Assembly (NCBI RefSeq): GCF_015767635.1
Contig: NZ_CP065230.1
Span: 2,604,001 to 2,668,000, forward strand
DNA length: 64,000 bases
DNA from: Halomonas sp. A40-4
Lineage (GTDB): Bacteria > Pseudomonadota > Gammaproteobacteria > Pseudomonadales > Halomonadaceae
Direction: 5' to 3'
The notes below the pieces were generated by a model that did not search any database, had not been told where the DNA came from, and worked only from the letters and a program-made list of their open reading frames with translations. The position numbers and the translations under genes were made by a program. Below, one piece after another: positions 1 through 7,897 of this stretch; within the stretch, counting starts at the first letter, position 1; every line of letters starts with the position of its first letter.

Positions 1-138
1 GAAGGCAATGACATGCATAGCCAGATGATGCAAGAAGGCGGCATGCACGACATGATGGGCGATATGAGCGCCATGATGGAAAAATGCAACGCCATGATGG
101 AAGACATGCAGCAAGGACATGAGAAAGACGACGCTTAA
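1..138 (+). CDS. Met/His-rich small protein, C-terminal fragment
   Basis: The open frame runs from base 1 to a TAA at 136-138 and is the last 45 residues of a protein that begins outside the window. It is very rich in Met, with His and acidic residues in repeated MM and DMMG patterns. This composition is typical of periplasmic copper-binding or copper-stress proteins, which fits the metal genes downstream, but the family cannot be named from the tail. A hairpin with a T run follows at 152-177. Confidence 0.55.
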   Translation, partial: EGNDMHSQMMQEGGMHDMMGDMSAMMEKCNAMMEDMQQGHEKDDA

Positions 139-151
139 AGCGACTCGCAAG

Positions 152-177
152 GGTTGCTTGTACGCAAGCAGCCTTTT
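152..177 (+). terminator. Rho-independent terminator after the Met-rich gene
   Basis: The arms GGTTGCTTG and CAAGCAGCC (one G-U pair) form a short-loop hairpin followed by TTTT, 13 bases after the stop at 138. It separates the Met-rich gene from the operon starting at 239. Confidence 0.6.
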
Positions 178-238
178 CTCTTGTGCAGGTAGCGTCAACC
201 AGACCTCCTACCCTGTTAACTAACCGGATACTCAAAAT

Positions 239-679
239 ATGAAACTTTGGAAAGCGCTAGCCATTACGTCTTTACTGGCTTTTCCCATATCGGGATTGGC
301 GGCTGATATATCAGCGACCCTCTACAAAAATCCCAACTGCGGGTGTTGCGCCGAATATGCCAAGTATTTGGAACAAAACGGCTTCGACGTGGAGACGGTC
401 GACACCCATGACCTTGTTGAAATGAAAGCCGAGTATAACGTCCCTGAAGAACTGCATGGCTGCCATACCACGGTCGTAGAAGACTATCTCTTCGAAGGGC
501 ATGTGCCTGTTGAGAGCGTGACCCAAGTGCTTGATGAAAAGCCCTCTATCATAGGGCTGAGCGTACCGGGGATGCCACTTGGCTCACCGGGCATGTCGGG
601 AGAAAAACGCGGCCCGCTGGAGGTCTATGCCATAGCCTCGCAACCGACCGATAGCCCCGACATTTACGCGACTCACTAA
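239..679 (+). CDS. DUF411 family periplasmic metal-binding protein
   Basis: A 146-residue protein with a signal peptide (about residues 1-21) followed by a thioredoxin-like segment. The family motif NPNCGCC is at residues 31-37, and a conserved HGCHT is at 73-77 in the middle of the domain. DUF411 proteins are small periplasmic proteins often found in copper and other metal-resistance clusters; their exact reaction is not established. It is the first gene of a same-strand series with a TlpA thioredoxin, CcdA and a c-type cytochrome, suggesting periplasmic thiol or metal chemistry. Confidence 0.85.
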   Translation: MKLWKALAITSLLAFPISGLAADISATLYKNPNCGCCAEYAKYLEQNGFDVETVDTHDLVEMKAEYNVPEELHGCHTTVVEDYLFEGHVPVESVTQVLDEKPSIIGLSVPGMPLGSPGMSGEKRGPLEVYAIASQPTDSPDIYATH

Positions 680-687
680 GGGGTAGT

Positions 688-1242
688 GTGGCGATGAAAC
701 TACCCATCCTGGCAGGATATCTCGTAGCCATATTGCTGATGACGGCCACCCCACTTGCCATGGCCGCCCCGTCAGAAAGCTCAGGGCCACAAGGGTTTCT
801 TATTTGGGCCCAGCCCAAAGAGGTTTCAGAAATACATTTCGAGGATAGCGACGGCGCCCCTTTAACGTTGGCTGACTTTGAAGGAAAACTGATTCTACTC
901 AACCTCTGGGCAACATGGTGTGGGCCTTGTCGAGAGGAAATGCCTACGTTAGATACCCTCCAGGCTGAGCTTGGCAGCGATAATTTTGAAGTGGTCGCCT
1001 TATCGATCGACCGTAAGGGGATCGAGATTGTTAATGAATTTTATCAAGAGATCGGCATTGAGCATCTGGCCCCCTATATAGATAAAACCGGGATGGCTAG
1101 TGCAGACCTTGGGGCTGTCGGTATTCCTACGACGCTTCTACTTGACCGCCAAGGCAAAGAAATTGGGCGCCTCGTGGGGGAAGCCGAGTGGAACACTCAA
1201 GACATGATCGACTTTCTTACTGAAATGATTGCAACCAGATAA
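688..1242 (+). CDS. TlpA-family periplasmic thiol:disulfide oxidoreductase
   Basis: A thioredoxin-fold protein of 184 residues counted from the GTG at 688; an ATG at 694 is an equally possible start. A hydrophobic signal anchor covers about residues 5-27. The active-site motif WCGPC is at 77-81, in the usual TlpA/ResA context (LLNLWATWCGPCREEMP). A later cis-Pro segment (VGIPTTLLLD) is present. It probably reduces disulfides in periplasmic partners such as apocytochrome c or the DUF411 protein, with electrons from the CcdA homologue at 1655. It starts 9 bases after the DUF411 stop. Confidence 0.88.
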   Translation: MAMKLPILAGYLVAILLMTATPLAMAAPSESSGPQGFLIWAQPKEVSEIHFEDSDGAPLTLADFEGKLILLNLWATWCGPCREEMPTLDTLQAELGSDNFEVVALSIDRKGIEIVNEFYQEIGIEHLAPYIDKTGMASADLGAVGIPTTLLLDRQGKEIGRLVGEAEWNTQDMIDFLTEMIATR

Positions 1243-1254
1243 TGAGGTAGCACC

Positions 1255-1638
1255 ATGAGTTGTTGTGACGACAAAACCCAACAGAGCAAACAAAAATCGG
1301 GGTTACAAGGCCTGTTGACAGGGCCACGTGGCCTGATGTTATTAGGTGGCGTGGCAGTGGCTGGCGGCCTTGCTTTTGGCTGGGATAACCTGGTCATGCT
1401 CGGCATCGCGCCTATTCTATTGAGCCTATTGCCATGTCTTATTATGTGCGGATTAGGCCTATGCATGATGAAGTGCAAAGACAAAAAAGGTGAAGCGACC
1501 GAACAAAGCGACGCTACCAATGTTCAGGCCCGGTTAGAAGACGCTTCAGAAGTGAATGCCGGCACAGCGCCCACCACTCGCCAAATAGTAGAGCAAAGCG
1601 AGTCAATCAAGCAGCCTTCATCAAAACTCCAAGCCTAG
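1255..1638 (+). CDS. Small Cys-rich membrane protein, unknown function
   Basis: A 127-residue protein starting MSCCDDK, with one or two hydrophobic helices (about residues 25-70) and several cysteines around the second helix (PCLIMCGLGLCMMKC). The C-terminal half is polar and low in complexity. It sits 13 bases after the TlpA gene and 17 bases before CcdA, so it is likely co-expressed. The clustered cysteines near the membrane suggest metal or thiol handling, but no named family is recognised. Confidence 0.6.
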   Translation: MSCCDDKTQQSKQKSGLQGLLTGPRGLMLLGGVAVAGGLAFGWDNLVMLGIAPILLSLLPCLIMCGLGLCMMKCKDKKGEATEQSDATNVQARLEDASEVNAGTAPTTRQIVEQSESIKQPSSKLQA

Positions 1639-1654
1639 GCGTGGGTAAAGGGTA

Positions 1655-2398
1655 ATGCTTGAATTAGCCAATATAGGACTGGTCACTGCCTTTCTGGCAG
1701 GCCTAATCTCGTTCATTTCGCCCTGTGTTTTGCCACTTGTGCCCGGCTATCTTTCTTTCATGACCGGCCGCTCGCTAGGGCAGTTACAGGAGGCGGATAG
1801 ACGAGAGCGTCTCCGGGTGCTAACTCAGTCGATATGGTTCGTGCTCGGTTTTTCAACCGTTTTTTTGATGCTGGGAGCCAGTGCCACCGCCATTGGTCGT
1901 CTACTGTTGGTGTATCGCCAAGAGGCAAACCTGATCGGTGGCCTTATCGTTATCCTGTTTGGAGCCTTCATGACCGGGCTTATGCCATGGCGCTGGTTTC
2001 AGCAAGAATGGCGGTTTATGGGTCGACTGAAGGACGTCGGTGGAAGCCGCAGTGCGGCTTACCTACTTGGCTTAGCGTTTGCATTTGGCTGGACTCCCTG
2101 CATTGGCCCGATTCTGGGTGCCATTCTTACCGTCAGCGCGTCCACGGCCAACGCCTGGAGCGGCATGGCGTTGCTCGGTGTTTATTCTCTGGGTCTAGGC
2201 GTGCCCTTCATGCTGAGTGCTATTTCGCTTGATCGCTTCATAAAGCACCAGAAGTTCATGCGCCGCTGGGGGCGTTTCATACATATAGCGGCTGGGCTGA
2301 TCATGATTCTGATGGGAAGCTTAATGATCACAGGCAAACTATCCGAGCTGTCATATTGGTTATTGCGCACCTTCCCCGCCCTAGGCGTTATCGGCTAA
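1655..2398 (+). CDS. CcdA-type cytochrome c biogenesis / DsbD-like membrane protein
   Basis: A 247-residue polytopic membrane protein with about six helices. It shows the paired motifs of the CcdA/DsbD transmembrane family: ISPCVLPLVPGYLSF with Cys24 in the first helix and FGWTPCIGPILG with Cys149 in the fourth. These two cysteines carry reducing equivalents across the inner membrane. The neighbouring TlpA protein (688) is the natural periplasmic acceptor and the cytochrome c at 3281 a likely final client. Confidence 0.92.
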   Translation: MLELANIGLVTAFLAGLISFISPCVLPLVPGYLSFMTGRSLGQLQEADRRERLRVLTQSIWFVLGFSTVFLMLGASATAIGRLLLVYRQEANLIGGLIVILFGAFMTGLMPWRWFQQEWRFMGRLKDVGGSRSAAYLLGLAFAFGWTPCIGPILGAILTVSASTANAWSGMALLGVYSLGLGVPFMLSAISLDRFIKHQKFMRRWGRFIHIAAGLIMILMGSLMITGKLSELSYWLLRTFPALGVIG

Positions 2399-2421
2399 TT
2401 ATTTTTTAAGGAAATATTGAA

Positions 2422-3288
2422 ATGCGCATCATCATCAGGTGTTTCTTGCATGTCTGCTTACGGGCAGGCTTGGCAGCAGTCAGCTTTGGCATCGCCAGTA
2501 CGGCCTTGGCAACCGAAGAAGGGTTGCTTTCACTGCATTATGACGTAGCAGGCAAGCGACTGCTTAAGATTGAGGCCAACCAGCTATTCCAGCGTACCGA
2601 TGAAGGTATGGCTTGGAATGCGATTACCTTGCCCGAAGACATGGCCGAAGGCCAGCTGCGAGCGGTATCGGCACCCTCCACTGATCCACAAACGCTCTAT
2701 ATCGCTGGCCCCTCAATTGGGGTGCAGCGTAGCACCGACAATGGAGAAACCTGGCAAGAGCTCAGCGCTAACTTACCTAGCCGTGAGGTAACTGCGCTAA
2801 CCGTACATCGCCGCCAGAACGAAACACTTTATGCGGTGATTGCCGAAGACGGTATCTACCAAAGCGGAGATGCTGGCACCACCTGGAAGAAAATGGACAG
2901 TGGCCCATCACAAAAGGTTAACCGACTCATCCACTCTAATATGGACGGCAGCATGCAGACCGGCTGGCTCTACGCGGTATCGGGCGATGCGGTGCGTCTA
3001 TCGATGGACTGCTTTTGCGGCTGGAGACCGACCGGAGAACTTGATGCTGGCAGCGTCTATGATGTGGCTTATGACCTTGACGGCCCAAAGCGAGTCTATG
3101 TGGCTACGCAGCAGGGCCTATGGCGTAGCGAAAATGGGGGTCAAGAGTGGCAACAAATAGATGGTGACGGCACCGTGCTGGTGACGCTTACTCTTTCACC
3201 CCAAGGCATTCTCTACGGCTTAAACCACAAAGGGGAGCTTTTGCACAGTGAAGATGAAGGCCAGTCCTGGACTTATCCCGATGCGTAA
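2422..3288 (+). CDS. BNR/YCF48-like beta-propeller repeat protein, secreted
   Basis: A 288-residue protein with an N-terminal signal segment (about 1-30). It has at least four Asp-box (BNR) repeats of the form S-x-D-x-G-x-x-W: STDNGETWQEL, SGDAGTTWKKM, SENGGQEWQQI and SEDEGQSWTY. Such repeats build beta-propellers, here probably periplasmic. Similar BNR proteins occur beside metal-resistance and c-type cytochrome genes, but a specific role is not known and no catalytic site is claimed. Its stop overlaps the start of the cytochrome gene (ATGCGTAA), so the two are translationally coupled. Confidence 0.72.
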   Translation: MRIIIRCFLHVCLRAGLAAVSFGIASTALATEEGLLSLHYDVAGKRLLKIEANQLFQRTDEGMAWNAITLPEDMAEGQLRAVSAPSTDPQTLYIAGPSIGVQRSTDNGETWQELSANLPSREVTALTVHRRQNETLYAVIAEDGIYQSGDAGTTWKKMDSGPSQKVNRLIHSNMDGSMQTGWLYAVSGDAVRLSMDCFCGWRPTGELDAGSVYDVAYDLDGPKRVYVATQQGLWRSENGGQEWQQIDGDGTVLVTLTLSPQGILYGLNHKGELLHSEDEGQSWTYPDA

Positions 3289-3751
3289 GCGCTGGTTTTT
3301 CGTTGCCCTATGGCTGGCGTTAATTGTTGTGGGGCACGCCATGGCGGAAGACCACTCCTCTTCAAGGGACACCCCTCAGTTGGAGGACGGTAAAAAAGTC
3401 TACCGACAATACTGTGCCAGTTGTCACGGTATACAAGGCGAAGGCATGCCGAATTGGGAAGAGCAAAATGCGCTAGGGGAGTTGCCAGCTCCACCGCATG
3501 GTCCAGAGGGGCATACCTGGAAACACTCGGATGCGATGCTTTATCGAATCGTCGCCGAAGGTTGGCGCGACCCATGGAATAAGACCGATAGGCTAACGAT
3601 GCCTGCGTACCAGGAGATTTTGGCTCCCAGCGAAATCCGTGATGTGGTGGATTATCTCAAGACATTATGGACGCAAGAGCAACGGCACCACCAAGCAGAC
3701 GAAAGTGTTGATAACACCTTTCCAATACAATCTGAGATAACCCTAGAATGA
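3281..3751 (+). CDS. Class I c-type cytochrome, periplasmic
   Basis: Taken from the ATG at 3281, which overlaps the stop of the preceding gene. An earlier in-frame GTG at 3248 would place 11 polar residues before the signal peptide. The 156-residue protein has a signal peptide (about 1-22), the haem-binding CASCH at residues 45-49, and a candidate distal Met ligand in LTMPAYQEIL. It is a single-haem cytochrome c with a conserved GEGMPNW region. It closes the operon that begins with DUF411, TlpA and CcdA, which supplies the thiol machinery for its own maturation. Confidence 0.87.
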   Translation: MRKRWFFVALWLALIVVGHAMAEDHSSSRDTPQLEDGKKVYRQYCASCHGIQGEGMPNWEEQNALGELPAPPHGPEGHTWKHSDAMLYRIVAEGWRDPWNKTDRLTMPAYQEILAPSEIRDVVDYLKTLWTQEQRHHQADESVDNTFPIQSEITLE

Positions 3752-3807
3752 TAGGCACTAGGCACTATAACGAGACTGAGTGGTTAAAAGTTGGTAAATT
3801 AGTTTGG

Positions 3808-4302
3808 TACATAAATATCCCAGATTCCAAAAGGGCCTCCTACGTCAACCCATTCCTGAATTCAACCAATAAGTGCAGCATCAGCAATGAAGTTCAAGGA
3901 AAACATTTTCGACGTTGCTGCAGCCCCAGGATGTCGAACGCATGCAGGCCATCTATGACGCGACTCTGGACGGCCAGTCAAACTGTGTGGAGCTACAGAT
4001 AAAGCATCGAGAAGGGCATCTGAAGTCTCTGGAGTTGACGACCATGCCGATCATTGTTTATGGCGAAACGCTGGGTGTTTTTGGCATTGCAAAAGATATC
4101 ACTCACCAACATTAGCAAGTTGACCTACCAGGCTTCACACGACCTTCTGACCGGGCTGCCTAACCATACCGCTTTTGATGACTGCCTGAATGAAGCCTTC
4201 TCGGATGCACAACAGAACGGTAAATTGCTGGTTGTCATGCATCTTGACCTGGATGGATTTAAAACGGTCAATGACGGGTTAGGATCGGACTCTAAAGTGT
4301 AG
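3808..4302 (+). pseudogene. PAS-GGDEF sensor fragment, frameshifted and truncated
   Basis: Three overlapping frames together give a PAS domain followed by the start of a GGDEF domain. A segment with YVNPF and VQGKHF reads in one frame. LLQPQDVERM through GVFGIAKDITHQ reads in a second. SHDLLTGLPNHTAFDD through DLDGFKTVND reads in a third. There are therefore two frameshifts (near 3915 and 4100). The GGDEF domain stops just after its metal-binding DLDGFK motif, so the catalytic loop is missing. No active diguanylate cyclase can be made. The break lies at about 4290-4302, next to another truncated gene. Confidence 0.75.
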
Positions 4303-4317
4303 CGCTACTCAATCTGG

Positions 4318-4452
4318 GGGTGACGTCGTCTCCTGAATATATCCCTTGTCGCCTTCGGCGACCGCATGGGCCAGGACATCCCCACTGGTGCTCAACAGCA
4401 CCAACAATAACGTTATGACAGGCAGGTAACATCGCCGTGCCTTTCCAGACAC
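4318..4452 (-). pseudogene. HupE/UreJ family protein, N-terminal fragment
   Basis: Reading the minus strand from a GTG at 4452 gives a signal-peptide-like stretch (VITLLLVLL) followed by HAVAEGDKGYIQE, a signature I recognise from the mature N-terminus of HupE/UreJ_2-type membrane proteins often linked to nickel or other metals. Homology stops after about 35 residues, where the PAS-GGDEF fragment begins. The remaining helices are absent, so this is a truncated remnant. Confidence 0.55.
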
Positions 4453-4553
4453 ATCGAACGTCCCACCTTGTATAGATGGCAACATATAGCCTCCAAGTAT
4501 TTTTTAATCCATCAGGGCTACCCGGCGGGCAACCGACGCTATACCGCGATGGA

Positions 4554-4928
4554 TCAACGTGGAGGGCGTTCCAGGCGGAACATGCGGCGCAACGGGGAGC
4601 CACCCCGCTCGCCCAATCGAAGGGAGCTTGCCAGTATCGGCTCGGGCAAGGGGCTCATCGCCAGTCGATCAGCCGATTCGTGAAAGTGACTGCCGCCATC
4701 TACATGCAGCGGGCTGTATTCTGCTGCCTGCTCGCGCCCCTCTGCATGGTGGCTGCTGGGTTGGTGACTAACAGCACCATGCGAATGGCCTGTGTCAGCA
4801 GCGGTTTCCGGCCCGTGGACCAGGGCTTCTCCCACGCCAGACACAACCAGCCCCTGCATGACCAACAGCAGTAATATTAGGCAACCAAGGCGGTGTCGTA
4901 CGTAAAGGAGCATAAAAACTACCCACAT
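4554..4928 (-). CDS. His-rich secreted CzcI-like / DUF2946-like protein
   Basis: A 124-residue protein on the minus strand; a second in-frame ATG at 4913 is also possible and neither start has a clear ribosome site. A hydrophobic signal segment (LGCLILLLLVMQGLVVSGV) is followed by a His-rich region (HSHGAVSHQPSSHH and SPLHVDGGSHFH) and a C-terminus ending ERPPR. This layout resembles small CzcI-type proteins next to Co/Zn/Cd efflux genes. Here the efflux pump is absent and only a HupE fragment lies downstream, so the gene may be an orphan. Confidence 0.55.
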   Translation of the reverse strand: MWVVFMLLYVRHRLGCLILLLLVMQGLVVSGVGEALVHGPETAADTGHSHGAVSHQPSSHHAEGREQAAEYSPLHVDGGSHFHESADRLAMSPLPEPILASSLRLGERGGSPLRRMFRLERPPR

Positions 4929-5001
4929 TTAATCGGTAACCGGCGTGCATTCTCAGCCATTGAACCGCTACTGCTGGCAATCACACGGCGAATAGCCTAA
5001 C

Positions 5002-5018
5002 ATCCCCTCCAGGGGGAT
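5002..5018. promoter_or_regulatory. G/C-tract palindromic operator for the CsoR/RcnR-family repressor
   Basis: ATCCCCTCCAGGGGGAT is a near-perfect palindrome with a C tract facing a G tract, centred about 30 bases upstream of the repressor start at 5040. DUF156-family repressors (RcnR, DmeR, InrS) bind operators of this G/C-tract type, so this is likely an autoregulatory site that also controls the downstream exporter. A ribosome site (GAGGA) lies between it and the gene. Confidence 0.7.
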
Positions 5019-5039
5019 GGGAACAAATAAGAGGAAAAT

Positions 5040-5336
5040 ATGACAACGTCTAACCACCAAACGACGCACCAGACGCACCAGACGCACCCAGATATCATCA
5101 AGCGCCTGAACCGCGCACGCGGACATCTGCAAAGCGTGACTCAGATGATAGAGGACAGCCGCGCCTGCCTGGACATTGCTCAGCAGCTGCACGCCGTCGA
5201 AAAGGCCATTCAACAGGCCAAAAAAACCTTGGTGCAAGACCATATCGACCACTGCATGGAGGAGGCGATAGGTCCCTTAACGGCGACTCAGCGTGAGCAC
5301 GTCAGGGATTTTAAGGCCATCGCCCGCTACCTGTGA
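5040..5336 (+). CDS. DmeR/CsoR-type metal-sensing repressor (DUF156)
   Basis: A 98-residue all-helical repressor of the CsoR/RcnR/FrmR family. The core KRLNRARGHLQSV, CLDIAQQLHAVEKAI and DHIDHC is characteristic. Cys43, His68 and Cys72 reproduce the spacing of the CsoR metal ligands (25 and 4 residues apart). The N-terminal tail has four His residues (6, 10, 13, 16), as in nickel/cobalt sensors. It is immediately followed by an MFS exporter with a His-rich tail, and a G/C-tract operator lies upstream. Ni/Co response is the likeliest reading; Cu or Zn cannot be excluded. Confidence 0.88.
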   Translation: MTTSNHQTTHQTHQTHPDIIKRLNRARGHLQSVTQMIEDSRACLDIAQQLHAVEKAIQQAKKTLVQDHIDHCMEEAIGPLTATQREHVRDFKAIARYL

Positions 5337-5369
5337 ATGCATCTAAGCCCTCTCATTGAGGAGCGATCT

Positions 5370-6755
5370 ATGATCGGTGTACTCGCCCATCGCGTCTATC
5401 GCCATCTCTTTTTCGCTCAGGTCATTGCACTGATTGGCACCGGTCTGAGCACCGTTGCCCTAGCGTTACTGGCTCATGATCTTGCTGGAGGGCAGGCGGG
5501 TGTCGTATTAGGCACAGCGCTGGCAATTAAGATGGTCGCCTACGTGGGCATTGCGCCACTGGTGGGTGCTTACGCCTCACGCCTGCCACGACGCATGTTG
5601 TTGGTTAGCCTCGACTTGCTGCGTGCAGCCGTGGTTTGCGCACTGCCTTTAGTTACAGAAGTATGGCAAATCTATTTGCTAATCTTTCTACTCAATGCTT
5701 GCTCTGCAACCTTCACGCCCGTTTTCCAGGCGACAATACCGGACATCCTAGAAGACGAAGATCAGTACACGCGAGCATCATCCCTGTCACGTCTTGCCTA
5801 CGATTTAGAGAATCTGCTTAGCCCGATGGTGGCAGCCGCATTGCTGATGGTGATGAGTTTTGATGTCCTGTTTGTACTCAACGCCCTGGCGTTCGTGATC
5901 TCAGCTTCCTTGGCTATATCTGTGATGTTGCCTGAGTCACAACCACTAGAAGAAATTCCCGGCGTTTGGCGTCGCGTTTCTCACGGCTTACGGATTTATC
6001 TAAAAACACCTCGTCTGAGGGGGCTGTTGGCATTGAACTTGGCGGTCTCAGCCGCCGGAGCGATGCAGATCGTCAATACGGTCGTGCTTGTGCGCTCTAT
6101 GTTGGGACTTGGCGAGAAAGAAGTAGCTTTGGCCTTTTCTGCCGCAGGCGGGGGCTCCATGCTGGTGGCCTTACTGCTACCCAAGATACTGGACCGAGTG
6201 ACAGAAAGACCAGTCATGCTGCTAGGTGGCGTTATGATGGCACTCAGTCTCTACCTGGGCTGGCTGGGACCATCGTTTGCGGGGCTTGTCGGGCTATGGT
6301 TACTGCTGGGCGCAGGGGCCTCATTGGTCATGACGCCCACCGGTCGCTTGCTTAAGCGCTCATGCCAGCCGGAGGATCGTCCTGCGCTGTTTGCTGCCCA
6401 GTTTTCGTTGTCACACAGCTGTTGGCTGCTCACTTATCCGTTGGCTGGCTGGCTGGGGGTGAACCTGGGACTGACGGAAACGTTCGTTTTGCTCGGGACA
6501 TTGGCTTTAACCGCGACAGGGCTTGCGATGCTTGCTTGGCCTCGTCGTGACCCAAGAGAGATTGCGCATGAGCACTCGCCTATAGGTCATAGCCATCTTC
6601 ACTATCACGATGAACACCATAAACACGATCATGAAGGGTGGGAGGGGCCGGAACCTCATCGCCATTCCCACCATCATTCTCGAGGCTCGCATAGACACGT
6701 TTTTGTTATTGATGACCACCATGCACACTGGCCATCACAGCACAAGCTTAGGTGA
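5370..6755 (+). CDS. MFS metal exporter with His-rich C-terminal tail (NreB-like)
   Basis: The ATG at 5370 is preferred because GAGGAG lies 6 bases upstream; an in-frame ATG at 5337, abutting the repressor stop, is the alternative. The 461-residue protein has about twelve membrane helices and a major-facilitator fold. It ends in a cytoplasmic tail of about 60 residues packed with histidines (HSHLHYHDEHHKHDHE and HRHSHHH). NreB-type nickel exporters carry such His-rich tails. With the upstream DUF156 repressor it forms a two-gene resistance operon; nickel or cobalt is the inferred substrate. Confidence 0.82.
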   Translation: MIGVLAHRVYRHLFFAQVIALIGTGLSTVALALLAHDLAGGQAGVVLGTALAIKMVAYVGIAPLVGAYASRLPRRMLLVSLDLLRAAVVCALPLVTEVWQIYLLIFLLNACSATFTPVFQATIPDILEDEDQYTRASSLSRLAYDLENLLSPMVAAALLMVMSFDVLFVLNALAFVISASLAISVMLPESQPLEEIPGVWRRVSHGLRIYLKTPRLRGLLALNLAVSAAGAMQIVNTVVLVRSMLGLGEKEVALAFSAAGGGSMLVALLLPKILDRVTERPVMLLGGVMMALSLYLGWLGPSFAGLVGLWLLLGAGASLVMTPTGRLLKRSCQPEDRPALFAAQFSLSHSCWLLTYPLAGWLGVNLGLTETFVLLGTLALTATGLAMLAWPRRDPREIAHEHSPIGHSHLHYHDEHHKHDHEGWEGPEPHRHSHHHSRGSHRHVFVIDDHHAHWPSQHKLR

Positions 6756-6797
6756 AATGTTCCATTCTTCGATCTCCACCCGATGGAGGACCTTGCC

Positions 6798-7418
6798 ATG
6801 AACGTTTCGACTCAACCCCCCTTTACTCCTGGGAATAAAGGCAAGTTGGTTGGGCAGAAGACACCTCTACGCCTCAGAGATATCTGGGCCATCCGTGTTC
6901 GGCTACAACTTGCGAAAAAGACGAGAGACCTTGCCCTCTTCAATTTAGCCATCGATAGCAAATTAAGGGGCTGCGACCTCGTCAATTTATGAGTACGCGA
7001 TATAGCCCATGGTGCACGCATATCCCCACGAGCCATCGTGATGCAGCAAAAAACGCATCGACCTGTCCAGTTCGAAATAACCGAGCAAACCCGTATCGCT
7101 ATTATGGACTGGATACAGCTTGCTCAACTCAGAAACGAAGACTTCTTGCTCCCTAGCCGAATCAATAGCGCAAAGCATCTCTCCACGCGCTAATATGCCC
7201 GTATCGTGAAAGTCTGGGTCACCGAAATAGGTTTAGATGCGTCAATCTATGGCACGCACACGATGCGCCGCACCAAAGCGTCGCTGATATACCGTCGCAC
7301 GAAAAACTTAAGGGCAGTGCAGCTGCTCCTGGGTCACACGAAGCTGGAAAGCACTGTCAGGTATCTAGGGATAGAGGTAAATGACGCGTTGGAAATGGCT
7401 GAACAGACAGAAGTTTGA
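6798..7418 (+). pseudogene. Tyrosine recombinase, inactivated by two nonsense codons
   Basis: A single reading frame from ATG 6798 (with AGGACC upstream) to TGA 7416-7418 encodes an integrase-family protein interrupted twice: TGA at 6990-6992 (in LVNL*VRD) and TAA at 7191-7193 (in LSTR*YARIV). Both fit single C-to-T changes, from CGA Arg and CAA Gln. The catalytic region HTMRRTKASLIYRRT, LLGHTKLESTVRYLG is otherwise intact and in frame. A hairpin follows at 7426-7454. Functional only if both stops are suppressed, which is unlikely. Confidence 0.85.
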
Positions 7419-7425
7419 TGAGGAT

Positions 7426-7454
7426 CAACGACGGCCTATTTCGGGCCGTCGTTG
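7426..7454. terminator. Inverted repeat after the recombinase relic
   Basis: CAACGACGGCC and GGCCGTCGTTG form a perfect 11-bp stem with a 7-base loop, eight bases after the recombinase stop. There is no long T run, so it may be a terminator remnant or a transposon-associated hairpin. Confidence 0.5.
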
Positions 7455-7897
7455 TCCGGCCAAAAGCGGTCTTTTAGCGAAGGCTGGTATAATTTCAGAA
7501 GCAAATTCCATATAGAGCAACGAAGAATGCGACCACTTGCTCCAATTGGCTTCAGTCATCCATTTATTCCTAGGCCACATACAGGAAAGCTCACCAATCA
7601 AAAAATCCATCGGCTGCAATGACATATTGGCATGCTATATCGGTAATCCAGATGGACAAATGTGATCAAAAGCACGCGTTTACTGTTTTCTTATCCAGCT
7701 TTTTCTGCATGGTGACCTAGATGTCAATTTCCGTCAGCATCCCGAACCGTGATCGGTTAGCGCCTGACGCTGTCTTTTGTCCACGGCCTCAAGATCGGTA
7801 TTTGCGATAGCGCGATTGATCCTACACGACGCTGTTATCTCCCGATATTCATAGTTTATTGGAAAGATAAGATACGTCCGCACGTAGCCCTGCGCCA
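7455..7897. other. Non-coding stretch between recombinase relic and nuoN-like gene
   Basis: About 440 bases with no supportable gene. Short open frames are present on the minus strand, one of 66 codons at 7425-7625, but they lack recognisable similarity, ribosome sites or codon bias. It is the downstream flank of the complex I-like operon; no clear terminator hairpin was found. Confidence 0.4.

Noticed and set aside
4468..4874. Plus-strand frames opposite the His-rich CzcI-like gene
   Set aside because: They are shadows of the minus-strand gene, which has a signal peptide, His-rich region and typical ending.
7425..7625. 66-codon minus-strand frame after the recombinase relic
   Set aside because: No recognised family, no good ribosome site, overlaps the terminator-like hairpin.
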